A stretch of DNA of 64,000 nucleotides, from NCBI RefSeq assembly GCF_046298265.1, contig NZ_JBKAHK010000003.1, forward strand, positions 186,001 to 250,000, written 5' to 3'. Source of the DNA: Gillisia xinjiangensis. GTDB lineage: Bacteria; Bacteroidota; Bacteroidia; Flavobacteriales; Flavobacteriaceae. Below the pieces are notes generated by a model. It had not been told where the DNA came from. It did not search any database and saw only the letters and a list, made by a program, of their open reading frames with translations. This document shows positions 34,869-43,033 of the stretch, piece by piece (the first letter of the stretch is position 1; each line of letters begins with the position of its first letter). A program made the position numbers and the translations under genes.

Positions 34869-35432
34869 ATGAAAAATTTATTGCTTGTACTGGTCTTTTT
34901 GGGGATGCTTTCTTGTGACAATAAGCTTACGGAAAAAGAAAAGCAGGAATATACCAATAAAGGAAATGAAATTTCACAAGCCACTTTTAAAGCATTAGGC
35001 GAAAAATTAACGGAGCAAATGAAATTGGGTGGCCCCGACCAGGCAATACCTTTTTGTAATGTTGCGGCCATACCTATTACCCAGCAATTATCCGAAGAGT
35101 TCGATGTAATCATAAAACGCACTTCAGATAAATTAAGAAATCCGGAAAATAAACCTTCTGAAAGGGAACTTGAAATTATAAATATGTACCATAAATTAAT
35201 TTCAGAGGAGCGGGAAATGACGCCAATTGTAGAGGTAGACAAGAATAATAACAAACATTATTATGCACCAATTATGTTAAAAGTAAACTGTTTGGCCTGC
35301 CACGGAAAAGTTGAAGAATTTGTATCATTGAAAACGGATTCCATTATCAAATCCCTTTATCCCAATGACAAGGCTATTGGATATAGCGAAGGAGATTTGA
35401 GGGGAATTTGGAGTATCGAATTTAAAAAATAA
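34869..35432 (+). CDS. DUF3365 (Tll0287-like) haem-binding lipoprotein
   Basis: The protein has 187 residues. A lipoprotein signal (MKNLLLVLVFLGMLSC, lipid-bearing cysteine at about 16) is followed by a DUF3365/Tll0287-like sensor fold: PDQAIPFCNVAAIPITQQLS, RNPENKPSERELEI and a c-type haem motif CLACHGKV near 142. Such proteins are redox-responsive haem sensors or electron carriers. The close of the domain (GDLRGIWSIEF) is typical. Inner- or outer-membrane anchored facing the periplasm. Single gene. Confidence 0.88.
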   Translation: MKNLLLVLVFLGMLSCDNKLTEKEKQEYTNKGNEISQATFKALGEKLTEQMKLGGPDQAIPFCNVAAIPITQQLSEEFDVIIKRTSDKLRNPENKPSERELEIINMYHKLISEEREMTPIVEVDKNNNKHYYAPIMLKVNCLACHGKVEEFVSLKTDSIIKSLYPNDKAIGYSEGDLRGIWSIEFKK

Positions 35433-35534
35433 TCAATATATAAAAAATTTTATTTTGATTTCAAATGGGGTGCGGTGTTTTCCCAAGCCCTTTCTGTTTT
35501 CGGTTCTATTGTCTTTCTGTTAAATCTCTTTCAA

Positions 35535-35945
35535 TTATACTTCACTTACTTTTCCCCAGGTTTGATCAACATTCAGGTAAAAGCTACCTAGGTGTTTAAA
35601 ATCACATTGGTTGGGCGCAATAAGTGAAAGAAAACTGTTACCCTTTTCTCTTTGATAAAGATGATAGATTTCGCCAATAACAGGTTCAAAACTAAATTCT
35701 GAATTAAAAATAAGTGTATTGTACTCAAATTCCTCCATCATCTTATCATATTCGGCTTTCAGCTCTACATACCTGGTATTTATTTTATGATTAACTTTAT
35801 TGATGCTCCTGTTTTTCCAGGTAGTTGTATCTATTGTGGTAATTACAGGTGCTCCAACGGAGGTTGCATACGGCTTTAATGCCGCATCATAACGCTTATC
35901 CTCAGTATTGAAAACCACGTTATCAGGTTTTTTTTCTTCAGTCAT
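35535..35945 (-). CDS. DUF2452 protein
   Basis: The protein has 136 residues, soluble. Family features: KPDNVVFNTEDKRYDAALKP near the start, YATSVGAPVITTIDTTTWKN and FEPVIGEIYHLYQREKGNSF in the middle, then LSLIAPNQCDF. Widespread in Flavobacteriaceae; function unknown. It starts 15 bases after the small Lacal_2735-type gene on the same strand, so the two form a likely operon. Confidence 0.85.
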   Translation of the reverse strand: MTEEKKPDNVVFNTEDKRYDAALKPYATSVGAPVITTIDTTTWKNRSINKVNHKINTRYVELKAEYDKMMEEFEYNTLIFNSEFSFEPVIGEIYHLYQREKGNSFLSLIAPNQCDFKHLGSFYLNVDQTWGKVSEV

Positions 35946-35960
35946 TATTGCCTAATTGGT

Positions 35961-36125
35961 TCATTTCAACTTTTCGAGTTGCCTCATAACTTCTTCGGCT
36001 TCAAAAGCTTTTTGATCGCTCATTTTTCGATTGGTTATAGATAGATCGAAGGATTTTTTCTGCAGGTTTTGATATTTCTCCTGTAACTTTTCTTTTTCTG
36101 TTTTCTTTTTAAATAATCCAAACAT
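35961..36125 (-). CDS. Lacal_2735-type small protein
   Basis: The protein has 54 residues from ATG 36125 (MFGLFKKKTEKEKLQEKY); a longer frame reaches 36152. It is a basic start followed by a continuous helix, probably a short coiled coil (LQKKSFDLSITNRKMSDQKA, EAEEVMRQLEKL). It matches the flavobacterial family named Lacal_2735 in sequence and size as I know it. Function unknown. Upstream partner of the DUF2452 gene. Confidence 0.75.
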   Translation of the reverse strand: MFGLFKKKTEKEKLQEKYQNLQKKSFDLSITNRKMSDQKAFEAEEVMRQLEKLK

Positions 36126-36320
36126 AACCTTTCTATTTTTCCAAAGATACAAAATGTTTAACTTATTCTATTAATTGTTGAACAAAATATTTTCAAGGAC
36201 TGGAAAACAATATTTGTTTTTATTGGTTTAATCAATTACCCCAGGCTCCATTTAAGCTGGATAATAAAAAATGAGTGCATAATATGAAGTATAGATGGCT
36301 TTTAAATAGCAGAAGGTTTT

Positions 36321-36728
36321 TCAGGTTGTTTTAATTCCGATATTTCTAAATAATTCTTTCATTTCTGAAATATCAGTTTCCTTTTTCAATTCCATAAGGT
36401 CTCTATACTTTCCATTTTTCAGTTGGAGGCTAAACCTTTTTCGCCCAAAAACATTTTTTTCAGTCAGGGAGGTAATTTCGGATAACTTCATCTTTTCAGA
36501 AGTTGATTTTTTCAGAAATGTGTAAATCAGTATTACCAAAGAAGCCAATCCAACAATAATCCAAATAAAACCCATCCATTCCAATTGTATTTTTTCCAGC
36601 ACAAAAACAGGAAAAAGTACAGCGTTCATGATTGTGAAAATCAACGAGATTTTTAATAGCTGGTACTGCCATTTTAATCCGTCTTTTATTTCAATCGATT
36701 TTTCCTTTTCGTTGAATGTTATTTTCAT
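36321..36728 (-). CDS. Two-helix membrane protein of unknown function
   Basis: The protein has 135 residues. A short cytoplasmic beta-rich start (MKITFNEKEKSIEIKDGLKW) leads to two membrane helices (about 28-48 and 54-74) and a soluble tail (KRFSLQLKNGKYRDLMELKK). The layout resembles a PH-like domain with an inserted helical hairpin. No family recognised. It follows the DUF808 gene by about 50 bases on the same strand; co-transcription is possible. Confidence 0.65.
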   Translation of the reverse strand: MKITFNEKEKSIEIKDGLKWQYQLLKISLIFTIMNAVLFPVFVLEKIQLEWMGFIWIIVGLASLVILIYTFLKKSTSEKMKLSEITSLTEKNVFGRKRFSLQLKNGKYRDLMELKKETDISEMKELFRNIGIKTT

Positions 36729-36779
36729 TTTCGGAATATTATCACTTCAGTAGGATCCCATTTTTGATGGCAATCAAAA

Positions 36780-37655
36780 TTAGCTTCTCAACTTTTTCCA
36801 AATCCACATAATCAGTTTAATAATCATTACAACAATAATCCCAACTACAAGGCCTGTTATAAATTCTACCAGAATGCCGGGAATATTTTCAAATAAACCG
36901 TGCATGAAGTCGATGTTATGTACAAAAATTCCTCCCGAAACCAAAAGCAAGGCTATGGTCCCAATAACCGACAGGCTTTTAATGACTTTAGGCAGCGCAT
37001 TGACCAGGAACCTGCCAATTTTATCGGAAATACTGTTTTCTTCCTGATTATAATCTATCAGCTTTGCACCAAATTCATCCATCCTCACAATTAGCGCAAC
37101 TATTCCATACACTCCAACCGTTGCTATCAGGGCAATAATGGTTACCACAAGAATTTTGTTGAGCAATGTTTCGCTTTCTACTGTACCCAGCGCTATAATA
37201 ACAATTTCTACGGAAAGTATAAAGTCTGTGAGAATTGCCGATTTTATTTTTCCCTTTTCCCTTGCTAAGACCTCTTCTTCGGAGAGTTTTTCAAGTTTAG
37301 GAGTTTCTCCTTTGTGGGAATGAGGAAATAAAAATTCATAAATTTTTTCGGCGCCCTCGTAGGCCAGGTAAAGACCACCAAGTATTAATATAACGGTAAC
37401 GGCTGATGGGAAGAAAGCGCTCAGCAAAAAAGCCAGGGGAAGAATAATCAGTTTATTTAAAAAGGAGCCTTTAGTAATTGCCCAAAGCACCGGCAATTCC
37501 CGGGAAGACATAAATCCGGATGCCTTCTCTGCATTTACGGCCAGATCGTCTCCCAAAATCCCTGCTGTTTTCTTTCCGGCGACTTTTGTCAGCACCGCCA
37601 CATCATCCATTAAAGCTGCAATATCGTCGAGAAGCACAAAAATTCCTGAGGCCAT
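36780..37655 (-). CDS. DUF808 (YedI-like) membrane protein
   Basis: The protein has 291 residues. It opens with FVLLDDIAALMDDVAVLTKV, AGKKTAGILGDDLAVNAEKA and SGFMSSRELPVLWAITKGSF, the DUF808 signature, then about six membrane helices, with the loop FLFPHSHKGETPKLEKLSEE in the middle and GIVALIVRMDEFGAKLI further on. Found in many proteobacteria and Bacteroidota; no biochemical function known. Family A repeat copy A4 lies just upstream of its start. Confidence 0.88.
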   Translation of the reverse strand: MASGIFVLLDDIAALMDDVAVLTKVAGKKTAGILGDDLAVNAEKASGFMSSRELPVLWAITKGSFLNKLIILPLAFLLSAFFPSAVTVILILGGLYLAYEGAEKIYEFLFPHSHKGETPKLEKLSEEEVLAREKGKIKSAILTDFILSVEIVIIALGTVESETLLNKILVVTIIALIATVGVYGIVALIVRMDEFGAKLIDYNQEENSISDKIGRFLVNALPKVIKSLSVIGTIALLLVSGGIFVHNIDFMHGLFENIPGILVEFITGLVVGIIVVMIIKLIMWIWKKLRS

Positions 37656-37693
37656 AGATGATCTTATATTTTGGGCAGCAAGATAAGTATATT

Positions 37694-37790
37694 TAATCCC
37701 TCATTGAGGGTTTAATTCTCCGTCCCGATATCCTTATCGGGATGCCTCTTATTTTTGAAGGTATTTTCCTCCCTATAATTCGGGACATAC
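37694..37790 (-). repeat. Family A dispersed repeat, copy A4
   Basis: ATCCCTCATTGAGGGTTTAA, TTCTCCGTCCCGATATCC, TTATCGGGATGCCTCTTA, TTTTTGAAGGTATTTTCCTC, CCTATAATTCGGGACATAC occur in the order found in A2 and, reversed, A3 and A5. It lies between the EEP-family gene end and the DUF808 gene start, both leftward. Confidence 0.75.
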
Positions 37791-37900
37791 TTTGTGTTCT
37801 TGCCACGAAATTTTTCATTAAATTGAAATTAATACATCCCCTGAATAATCATTCCTATCACCTAATGAAAAGCCAGAGTAACTTTTCCCGAAAAAGGCTT

Positions 37901-38851
37901 CTATAACCCAACTTCTAAAAATACAGGCAAATGATCAGATCCTATACTTTTTTCTGTAGTTCTTTTAATAACTTGCATTTCTCCCTTCAGCAAAAAATGA
38001 TCGAGCGTAGTTCTAAAAATATGATAATCTGCTGGCCAGGTGGAGGCTATTCCAAAACCCTTCCGGGAATCTTTAAAATTTCCATTCTCCAGCAATTTCT
38101 GAAAATGTTTTGAATAGGAGGAAGTATTGAGGTCTCCAACCAATATAAAATTTTCATTTTGCCATTTGCTTAACTTAACAATTTCTTCCAGCTGATCGTT
38201 TCTGAAATCAAACATATCCTGACTCACCGGCGGAACAGGATGTGTTGAAAAAATAAAAACCGGCTGGCCGTTAAATTCAAGTTCACTAAGAATGGAAGGA
38301 GGAAAATTTTTTCCGAAGTCCGTAACCGAAGAATTCATTGGTATTTTACTAAGGATTCCAATTCCAAAATTATCTTTTTGTGGATACATCTGGCAAAAAG
38401 CAAACATTGAGCCTAATTCCTGTAGTTGTTTTTCCCACTGCGGACTCAACTCCAGAACCACTAAAACATCGGGATCCTTTTCCCGGATTAGTTCCAGTGC
38501 TTCCGTATAATTTGTGTTGGAAGCCAGAAGGTTTATCGATAAAACAGAAAGTGATTTCCCGGAGGTTTCAGTTAAATTGGAATCCTGAAGGTACAGCGGA
38601 AATATAAAACTGCTGTTCCAAACCAGAAGGAGAAAAACAAGGACGATGGGAAACATCCTCTTTTTAATCAAAAATAAGGAAGCTGGCAGGAGAATGATGA
38701 GCAACAGAATTACATATTGAAGTTTAAAATGTGAGAATATGTCCGCTAACCAGTAATTAGGAAACAAGTGCGGAATAATAGCTGCGAAGGCAAGTCCACC
38801 TAAGATAATTTGAAAAAGAAATTTTAATAGTTTCATCAGAAATAAAATCAT
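37901..38851 (-). CDS. Endonuclease/exonuclease/phosphatase-family protein, membrane anchored
   Basis: The protein has 316 residues. Three N-terminal membrane helices (about 5-25, 40-60, 68-85) are followed by an EEP catalytic domain: VLSINLLASNTNYTEALELI, DPDVLVVLELSPQWEKQL, FIFSTHPVPP, LVGDLNTSSYS, and DHFLLKGEMQ with GSDHLPVF at the end. The metal and acid-base residues (N, E, H, D, N, D, H) are all visible. Members can be phosphodiesterases or nucleases, acting here outside the membrane. A clear paralogue lies at 45049-46047. Confidence 0.88.
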   Translation of the reverse strand: MILFLMKLLKFLFQIILGGLAFAAIIPHLFPNYWLADIFSHFKLQYVILLLIILLPASLFLIKKRMFPIVLVFLLLVWNSSFIFPLYLQDSNLTETSGKSLSVLSINLLASNTNYTEALELIREKDPDVLVVLELSPQWEKQLQELGSMFAFCQMYPQKDNFGIGILSKIPMNSSVTDFGKNFPPSILSELEFNGQPVFIFSTHPVPPVSQDMFDFRNDQLEEIVKLSKWQNENFILVGDLNTSSYSKHFQKLLENGNFKDSRKGFGIASTWPADYHIFRTTLDHFLLKGEMQVIKRTTEKSIGSDHLPVFLEVGL

Positions 38852-39094
38852 GGAAAATCAAGCCTCAATTTAGAAGATTTCTTTTAAACCCAGGGGATTC
38901 TATATTCAGTTTATAAAAAAAAGCTTGGCTGGAAATAAAAATCCTGTCATTTTCAATTTAGGACTATAAATTCTGGAAGTGTTTGTTTATCTATTTTCTT
39001 TCTCCCAAACTCCTTTCGGTCTATTAGATACTCGATTAAATATCTCAAAATTAACTTTAATTTGTAAATTACCGAAAATACATAATTTGATATA

Positions 39095-40351
39095 ATGACA
39101 AAAAAACTACTCATCACCACCTCATTATTACTACTTATATTTTCCGGATGTTCCAAAGATAATTTAATTGAAAACCCTACGAATGGTTCAGAGAATCCTG
39201 ATATGGGCAGTGGTGAAATAAAAGACCATTTTTTTCTAATCAACGACGCCGGGAGTAACAGAGTCTATTTAATGAATAAGAAAGAAGAAAATATTTTTGA
39301 ATGGCAGTTGGAAGCAGGTATTGGAAATGATTGTGTCCTAATGGATAATGGACAACTACTGGCTATACTTCAGGCAGATGATCCGTCTATAGAATTTGGT
39401 GGATATGGAGGGAAACTTCAAATTATAAATAGTGATTTTTCAATTGAATGGGAATACATTATATCAGATGAAAACAAAATGGCCCACCACGATATTGAAA
39501 TGTTGCCCAACGGAAATATTCTTGCCATAGTTTGGGACAGAAAATCTGCTGAAGAGGCAAAAGAAGTAGGCTTTAAAGAGAATTATGCTGTATATCCTGA
39601 AACAATTCTCGAAATAAATCCCGGGACAAACCAGGTAGTTTGGGAATGGAATTCATGGGATCATCTCATTCAGGATTATGACAGCAGCAAGAGAAATTTT
39701 GGAGATGTATCTTCCAATCCGTCCAAAATTAATATTAATTACAGCCTGGTATCCAATGGAGATATCATGCATGCAAACGGTCTTGATTATGACCCGGAGA
39801 ATGATCTTATTTATTTGAGCGTAAACTTTTTCAGTGAAATTTGGGTTATAGACCACAGTACTACCACTGAGACGGCAAAAACAGATTCAGGAGGCAGGTT
39901 TAATAAGGGTGGAGATCTGATTTATAGGTTCGGAAATCCGGAAGCCTACCAAAATGAGAAAGGGGAAAGATTATTTCACAATAATCATTACCCCAACCTG
40001 ATTTCAGAAAATGGAAAGAATAAAATGCTTGTTTTCATGAATGGTAATAATATTGAACAATCCTCTGTTTACGAATTTGATCTGAATCTTATTCCGGAAT
40101 TAAAAGAAAATGTGGATAATGAACCCCCACTTTTATGGGAATTTACAGATTCAAAACTTTTTTCTTCAAAGGTTTCAGGAGCGGAACTCCTTTCTAATGG
40201 CAACATTTTAATTACAATTGGAACTTCAGGTATTTGGGAAGTAAACAGAGAAGGAGAAGTTTTATGGAAATTTGAAGGAGATGGTTTTTACTGGAGAACT
40301 TATCCGTATCATAAGGATTCTGATGCAATATTTAATTTGAACCTCGAGTAA
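39095..40351 (+). CDS. Arylsulfotransferase-like beta-propeller lipoprotein
   Basis: The protein has 418 residues. A lipobox (LLLIFSGCSKD, cysteine about 19) anchors it. The body shows the ASST/aryl-sulfotransferase propeller: repeated W-containing blades (FEWQLEAGIGNDC, IEWEYIISDENKMAHHDIEM, VVWEWNSWDHLIQDYDS, LLWEFTDSKL, LWKFEGDGFYWRTY). HHDIEMLPNGNIL fits the catalytic-histidine region, and DIMHANGLDYDP another conserved spot. Substrate unknown; a signalling or binding role without transfer activity is also possible. Single gene. Confidence 0.8.
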   Translation: MTKKLLITTSLLLLIFSGCSKDNLIENPTNGSENPDMGSGEIKDHFFLINDAGSNRVYLMNKKEENIFEWQLEAGIGNDCVLMDNGQLLAILQADDPSIEFGGYGGKLQIINSDFSIEWEYIISDENKMAHHDIEMLPNGNILAIVWDRKSAEEAKEVGFKENYAVYPETILEINPGTNQVVWEWNSWDHLIQDYDSSKRNFGDVSSNPSKININYSLVSNGDIMHANGLDYDPENDLIYLSVNFFSEIWVIDHSTTTETAKTDSGGRFNKGGDLIYRFGNPEAYQNEKGERLFHNNHYPNLISENGKNKMLVFMNGNNIEQSSVYEFDLNLIPELKENVDNEPPLLWEFTDSKLFSSKVSGAELLSNGNILITIGTSGIWEVNREGEVLWKFEGDGFYWRTYPYHKDSDAIFNLNLE

Positions 40352-40470
40352 TAACCAAATATTTAAAATTTCCCCTTATAATTATTAGGGAACATTACCT
40401 CACTGAGGTTGGCCGCGATTTCCGAAGCTTTATGATTCTGCAGTTTCCGATCGAAGGGGAACAGCATAGT

Positions 40471-40608
40471 AAATCAAAAACCTCGGCGCAAGTCCACGAG
40501 GTATGTCCCAATAATTATCCGGAGGAAAATACTTTTAAAATTCGAGGCAAGCCCGCCTGAATACTTCGGGCAGGCCTCGGGGGAGTAAACCCTTAATAAG
40601 GGATAAAA
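40471..40608 (+). repeat. Family A dispersed repeat, copy A5
   Basis: AAATCAAAAACCTCGGCGCA, GGAGGAAAATACTTTTAAAA, TTCGAGGCAAGCCCGCCTGA, CTTCGGGCAGGCCTCGGGGG and AAACCCTTAATAAGGGATAA make this the best complete copy. It fills the gap between the arylsulfotransferase-like and FKBP genes, both rightward; the gap holds no other gene. Confidence 0.8.
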
Positions 40609-40760
40609 TGATGGTCAAAGAAACTGTTTTGAATGCTGTTTTCCAAAAAATTAATATGAATTTTGGGAGGTGAAGTCAGGAGACTTTAAGATGTTCATTA
40701 GATATAGAAACAAGGAAGAGAAAAAACAAATAGCAGCCTTTACGGAAATGAAAAGTTAAG

Positions 40761-40768
40761 TATATTTG
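40761..40768 (+). promoter_or_regulatory. TATATTTG promoter box of the FKBP gene
   Basis: TATATTTG matches TAnnTTTG and ends 11 bases before the start codon, so the transcript would be nearly leaderless. A TTT rather than TTG is at the -33 position. Confidence 0.5.
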
Positions 40769-40779
40769 CGAAAAAAAGT

Positions 40780-41244
40780 ATGAAATCCAATCTCCTTGCA
40801 TTACTCTTCCTTTTCTTTATTTCCTGTAGTGATGATGATCAACCGGTAGACTATGTAAGTCTTAACGATGAAGAAATTCAGGATTATTTGGCAGAGAATA
40901 ATCTTCAGGCAGAGAAAAGTGCTTCAGGATTGTATTATATCATTGATAGTGAAGGTGCAGGAGCGCAACCAACATCAGCAGATCAGGTTCGTGTAGCGTA
41001 TAAAGGATATTTCACCAATGGCAACGTCTTCGATCAAAGTCCTTCTGAAGGCATTTCTTTTAATTTACAGGATGTAATAAGGGGTTGGACAGAGGGAATT
41101 ACTTATTTTAAAGAAGGTGGAAGTGGTATGCTTCTCGTACCCTCTCACCTTGGTTATGGTTCTCAGGATTACAGGGGCATACCAGGAGGCTCTGTTTTGA
41201 TTTTTGAGATTAATCTTATTGAAGTAAATGGAGGTGCCAATTAA
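40780..41244 (+). CDS. FKBP-type peptidyl-prolyl isomerase, lipoprotein
   Basis: The protein has 154 residues. Lipobox LLALLFLFFISCSDD puts the lipid cysteine near 16. The rest is an FKBP domain: ADQVRVAYKGYFTNGNVFDQ, ISFNLQDVIRGWTEGITYFK, EGGSGMLLVPSHLGYGSQDY, IPGGSVLIFEINLIEVN. Active-site residues (Y, F, D, V-I, W, Y) match the family. It should help fold envelope proteins in the periplasm. Bacteroidota gliding-related FKBP lipoproteins look alike, but nothing here links it to gliding. Confidence 0.92.
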   Translation: MKSNLLALLFLFFISCSDDDQPVDYVSLNDEEIQDYLAENNLQAEKSASGLYYIIDSEGAGAQPTSADQVRVAYKGYFTNGNVFDQSPSEGISFNLQDVIRGWTEGITYFKEGGSGMLLVPSHLGYGSQDYRGIPGGSVLIFEINLIEVNGGAN

Positions 41245-42023
41245 TTTGGTGCTTTTTAATTTGGAGAACCTGTAGGGTGTCAGCGACAAATAATACTACT
41301 GCTGTTCCAGGTTTGACTTCGTCTAATCTTCGATTTCTTGCCTTTGAGATACCGCGCAGGTTTTGAATACCTAAACTCCCCAACATCTCATAAATTGAAA
41401 CGAATCGTGATAAATCCGGTATCTAACAGCCGGTTCTATTTTATTACAATACCTCCCATGAAGTCCTACAATAAAAATGTTCAGCACTTATGGGTTCAAC
41501 TAAGCTTCCAATAAATGAATTCAGTTTAAAGAATGCTCTACCGTTTTTAATGAATTTCCCGGGGTTTCTAGGTTAAAAGCATCTTGATTCCATCAATTCC
41601 CCATTCTAACTAGTAAGAAAGATTACTCCAACTCTAAGGTGGAAAATTCACAATCCTATATTTAAATTAAGGATGCGAGTTTTCAGAAATCCAAATCTGC
41701 CTGAAAAAGCAGCTGAAATTTACCTTTTGGAATCATCGCCTAAGACCACAAAAAGAATCTAAAATACCTGCACCAATAAAATCTGATTATCAAATAATAG
41801 GTAGTGATTAATCCAAAGGAAAGCATTGGTGAACCTTAAACCAACTAAAAAGAAGCATTGAATTTTCCCTATGCTGCGATACAGGTGGTTCAATGCCGTG
41901 AGGCTACCTTGGGGGAGCACCTGGTATTTATACCATTTTTTATTTTCTTAAGAAGATATTGATATCCTGCATAAGAAAACCGATATTTACTAACCTGTTT
42001 TCCATTTTTAACCATATTTTGCC
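41245..42023. other. Intergenic stretch of 779 bases without a recognised gene
   Basis: I read all frames and found no coding stretch that I trust; a 29-codon frame from 41673 (MRVFRNPNLPEKAAEIYLLE) is the best and is too short to judge. No repeat-family copy is visible. The stretch separates native-looking genes from the more GC-rich lactate module and may be a decayed boundary. Confidence 0.45.
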
Positions 42024-43022
42024 ATGATGAAAATTCTTTTTTTTAGTGCGAAGACCTATGATCAGCAGTTTTTTACCTCCGCCAATGAGGCATTTGGGTT
42101 TGAGCTTAAGTTCATGGAAGTACCGCTGAATAAAAGCACAGCGGTATTAGCGAAAGAGCATGAGGTAGTATGCGTATTTGTGAATGATATTGTGAATGCA
42201 GAAGTACTGCAGGAGCTCTCCGCACAAGGCGTACGCCTGATTGCCCTGCGGTGTGCAGGCTACAACAATGTAGATTTAAAAGCCGCTGAAGCTTTAGGCA
42301 TAAAAGTAGTGAGAGTGCCCGCTTATTCGCCTAACTCTGTAGCCGAACATACCATTGCCCTCATACTTACGCTTAACCGCAAAACCCACCGCGCCTACAA
42401 CAGGGTGAAGGAGGGAAACTTTGCCTTACAGGGTTTAATGGGGTTTGACCTGCATGGAAAAACAGCCGGGCTTGTTGGGCTGGGGAAGATTGGTCTGGCA
42501 ACAGCCAGGATACTGAAAGGTTTTGGCTGCAGGGTGTTAGGCTACGATATAGCCAGGCCAGCCGAAGCAGAAAGTATTGGAATCGAGTTTACTGATCTTG
42601 ATTTCTTGTATAAGCATTCCGATATTATTTCACTGCATTGCCCCTTGACCCCTGATACCTACCACCTCATAAGAAAGGAATCCATTCGGAAAATGAAAAA
42701 TGGTGTAATGCTCATCAACACCAGTCGGGGGGCTCTCATCGATAGTAAAGCCGTCATAAAAGGTCTGAAACAGGAGCAGATAAGTTATCTGGGGCTGGAT
42801 GTATATGAGGAAGAAGCAGATCTTTTCTTTGAAGACCTTTCCAGCAAGGTAATCCAGGATGATGTTTTTATGCGCCTTCTTTCTTTTAACAATGTCCTCA
42901 TTACGGGACATCAGGCCTTTTTTACCAGCAATGCGCTGGAAAAAATTGCCGGTATAACCCTGGAGAATATCCGCGAATTTGGGAAAGGCATTCCTTTACA
43001 GAATGAGGTGAACATTAGCTGA
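42024..43022 (+). CDS. ldhA: D-lactate dehydrogenase
   Basis: The protein has 332 residues (ATG 42024 or 42027). It is a D-2-hydroxyacid dehydrogenase of the LdhA class, reducing pyruvate to D-lactate with NADH. Seen: LIALRCAGYNNVDL, AYSPNSVAEHTIALIL, NAD motif GLVGLGKIGLATARIL, catalytic R in NTSRGALID, E in LDVYEEEADLFFED and H in LITGHQAFFTSNAL. The last two motifs are those that separate LdhA from other hydroxyacid dehydrogenases. A lactate permease follows 11 bases later. GC content looks higher than in neighbouring genes, so transfer is possible. Confidence 0.92.
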   Translation: MMKILFFSAKTYDQQFFTSANEAFGFELKFMEVPLNKSTAVLAKEHEVVCVFVNDIVNAEVLQELSAQGVRLIALRCAGYNNVDLKAAEALGIKVVRVPAYSPNSVAEHTIALILTLNRKTHRAYNRVKEGNFALQGLMGFDLHGKTAGLVGLGKIGLATARILKGFGCRVLGYDIARPAEAESIGIEFTDLDFLYKHSDIISLHCPLTPDTYHLIRKESIRKMKNGVMLINTSRGALIDSKAVIKGLKQEQISYLGLDVYEEEADLFFEDLSSKVIQDDVFMRLLSFNNVLITGHQAFFTSNALEKIAGITLENIREFGKGIPLQNEVNIS

Positions 43023-43033
43023 ATTTTCTCTCT

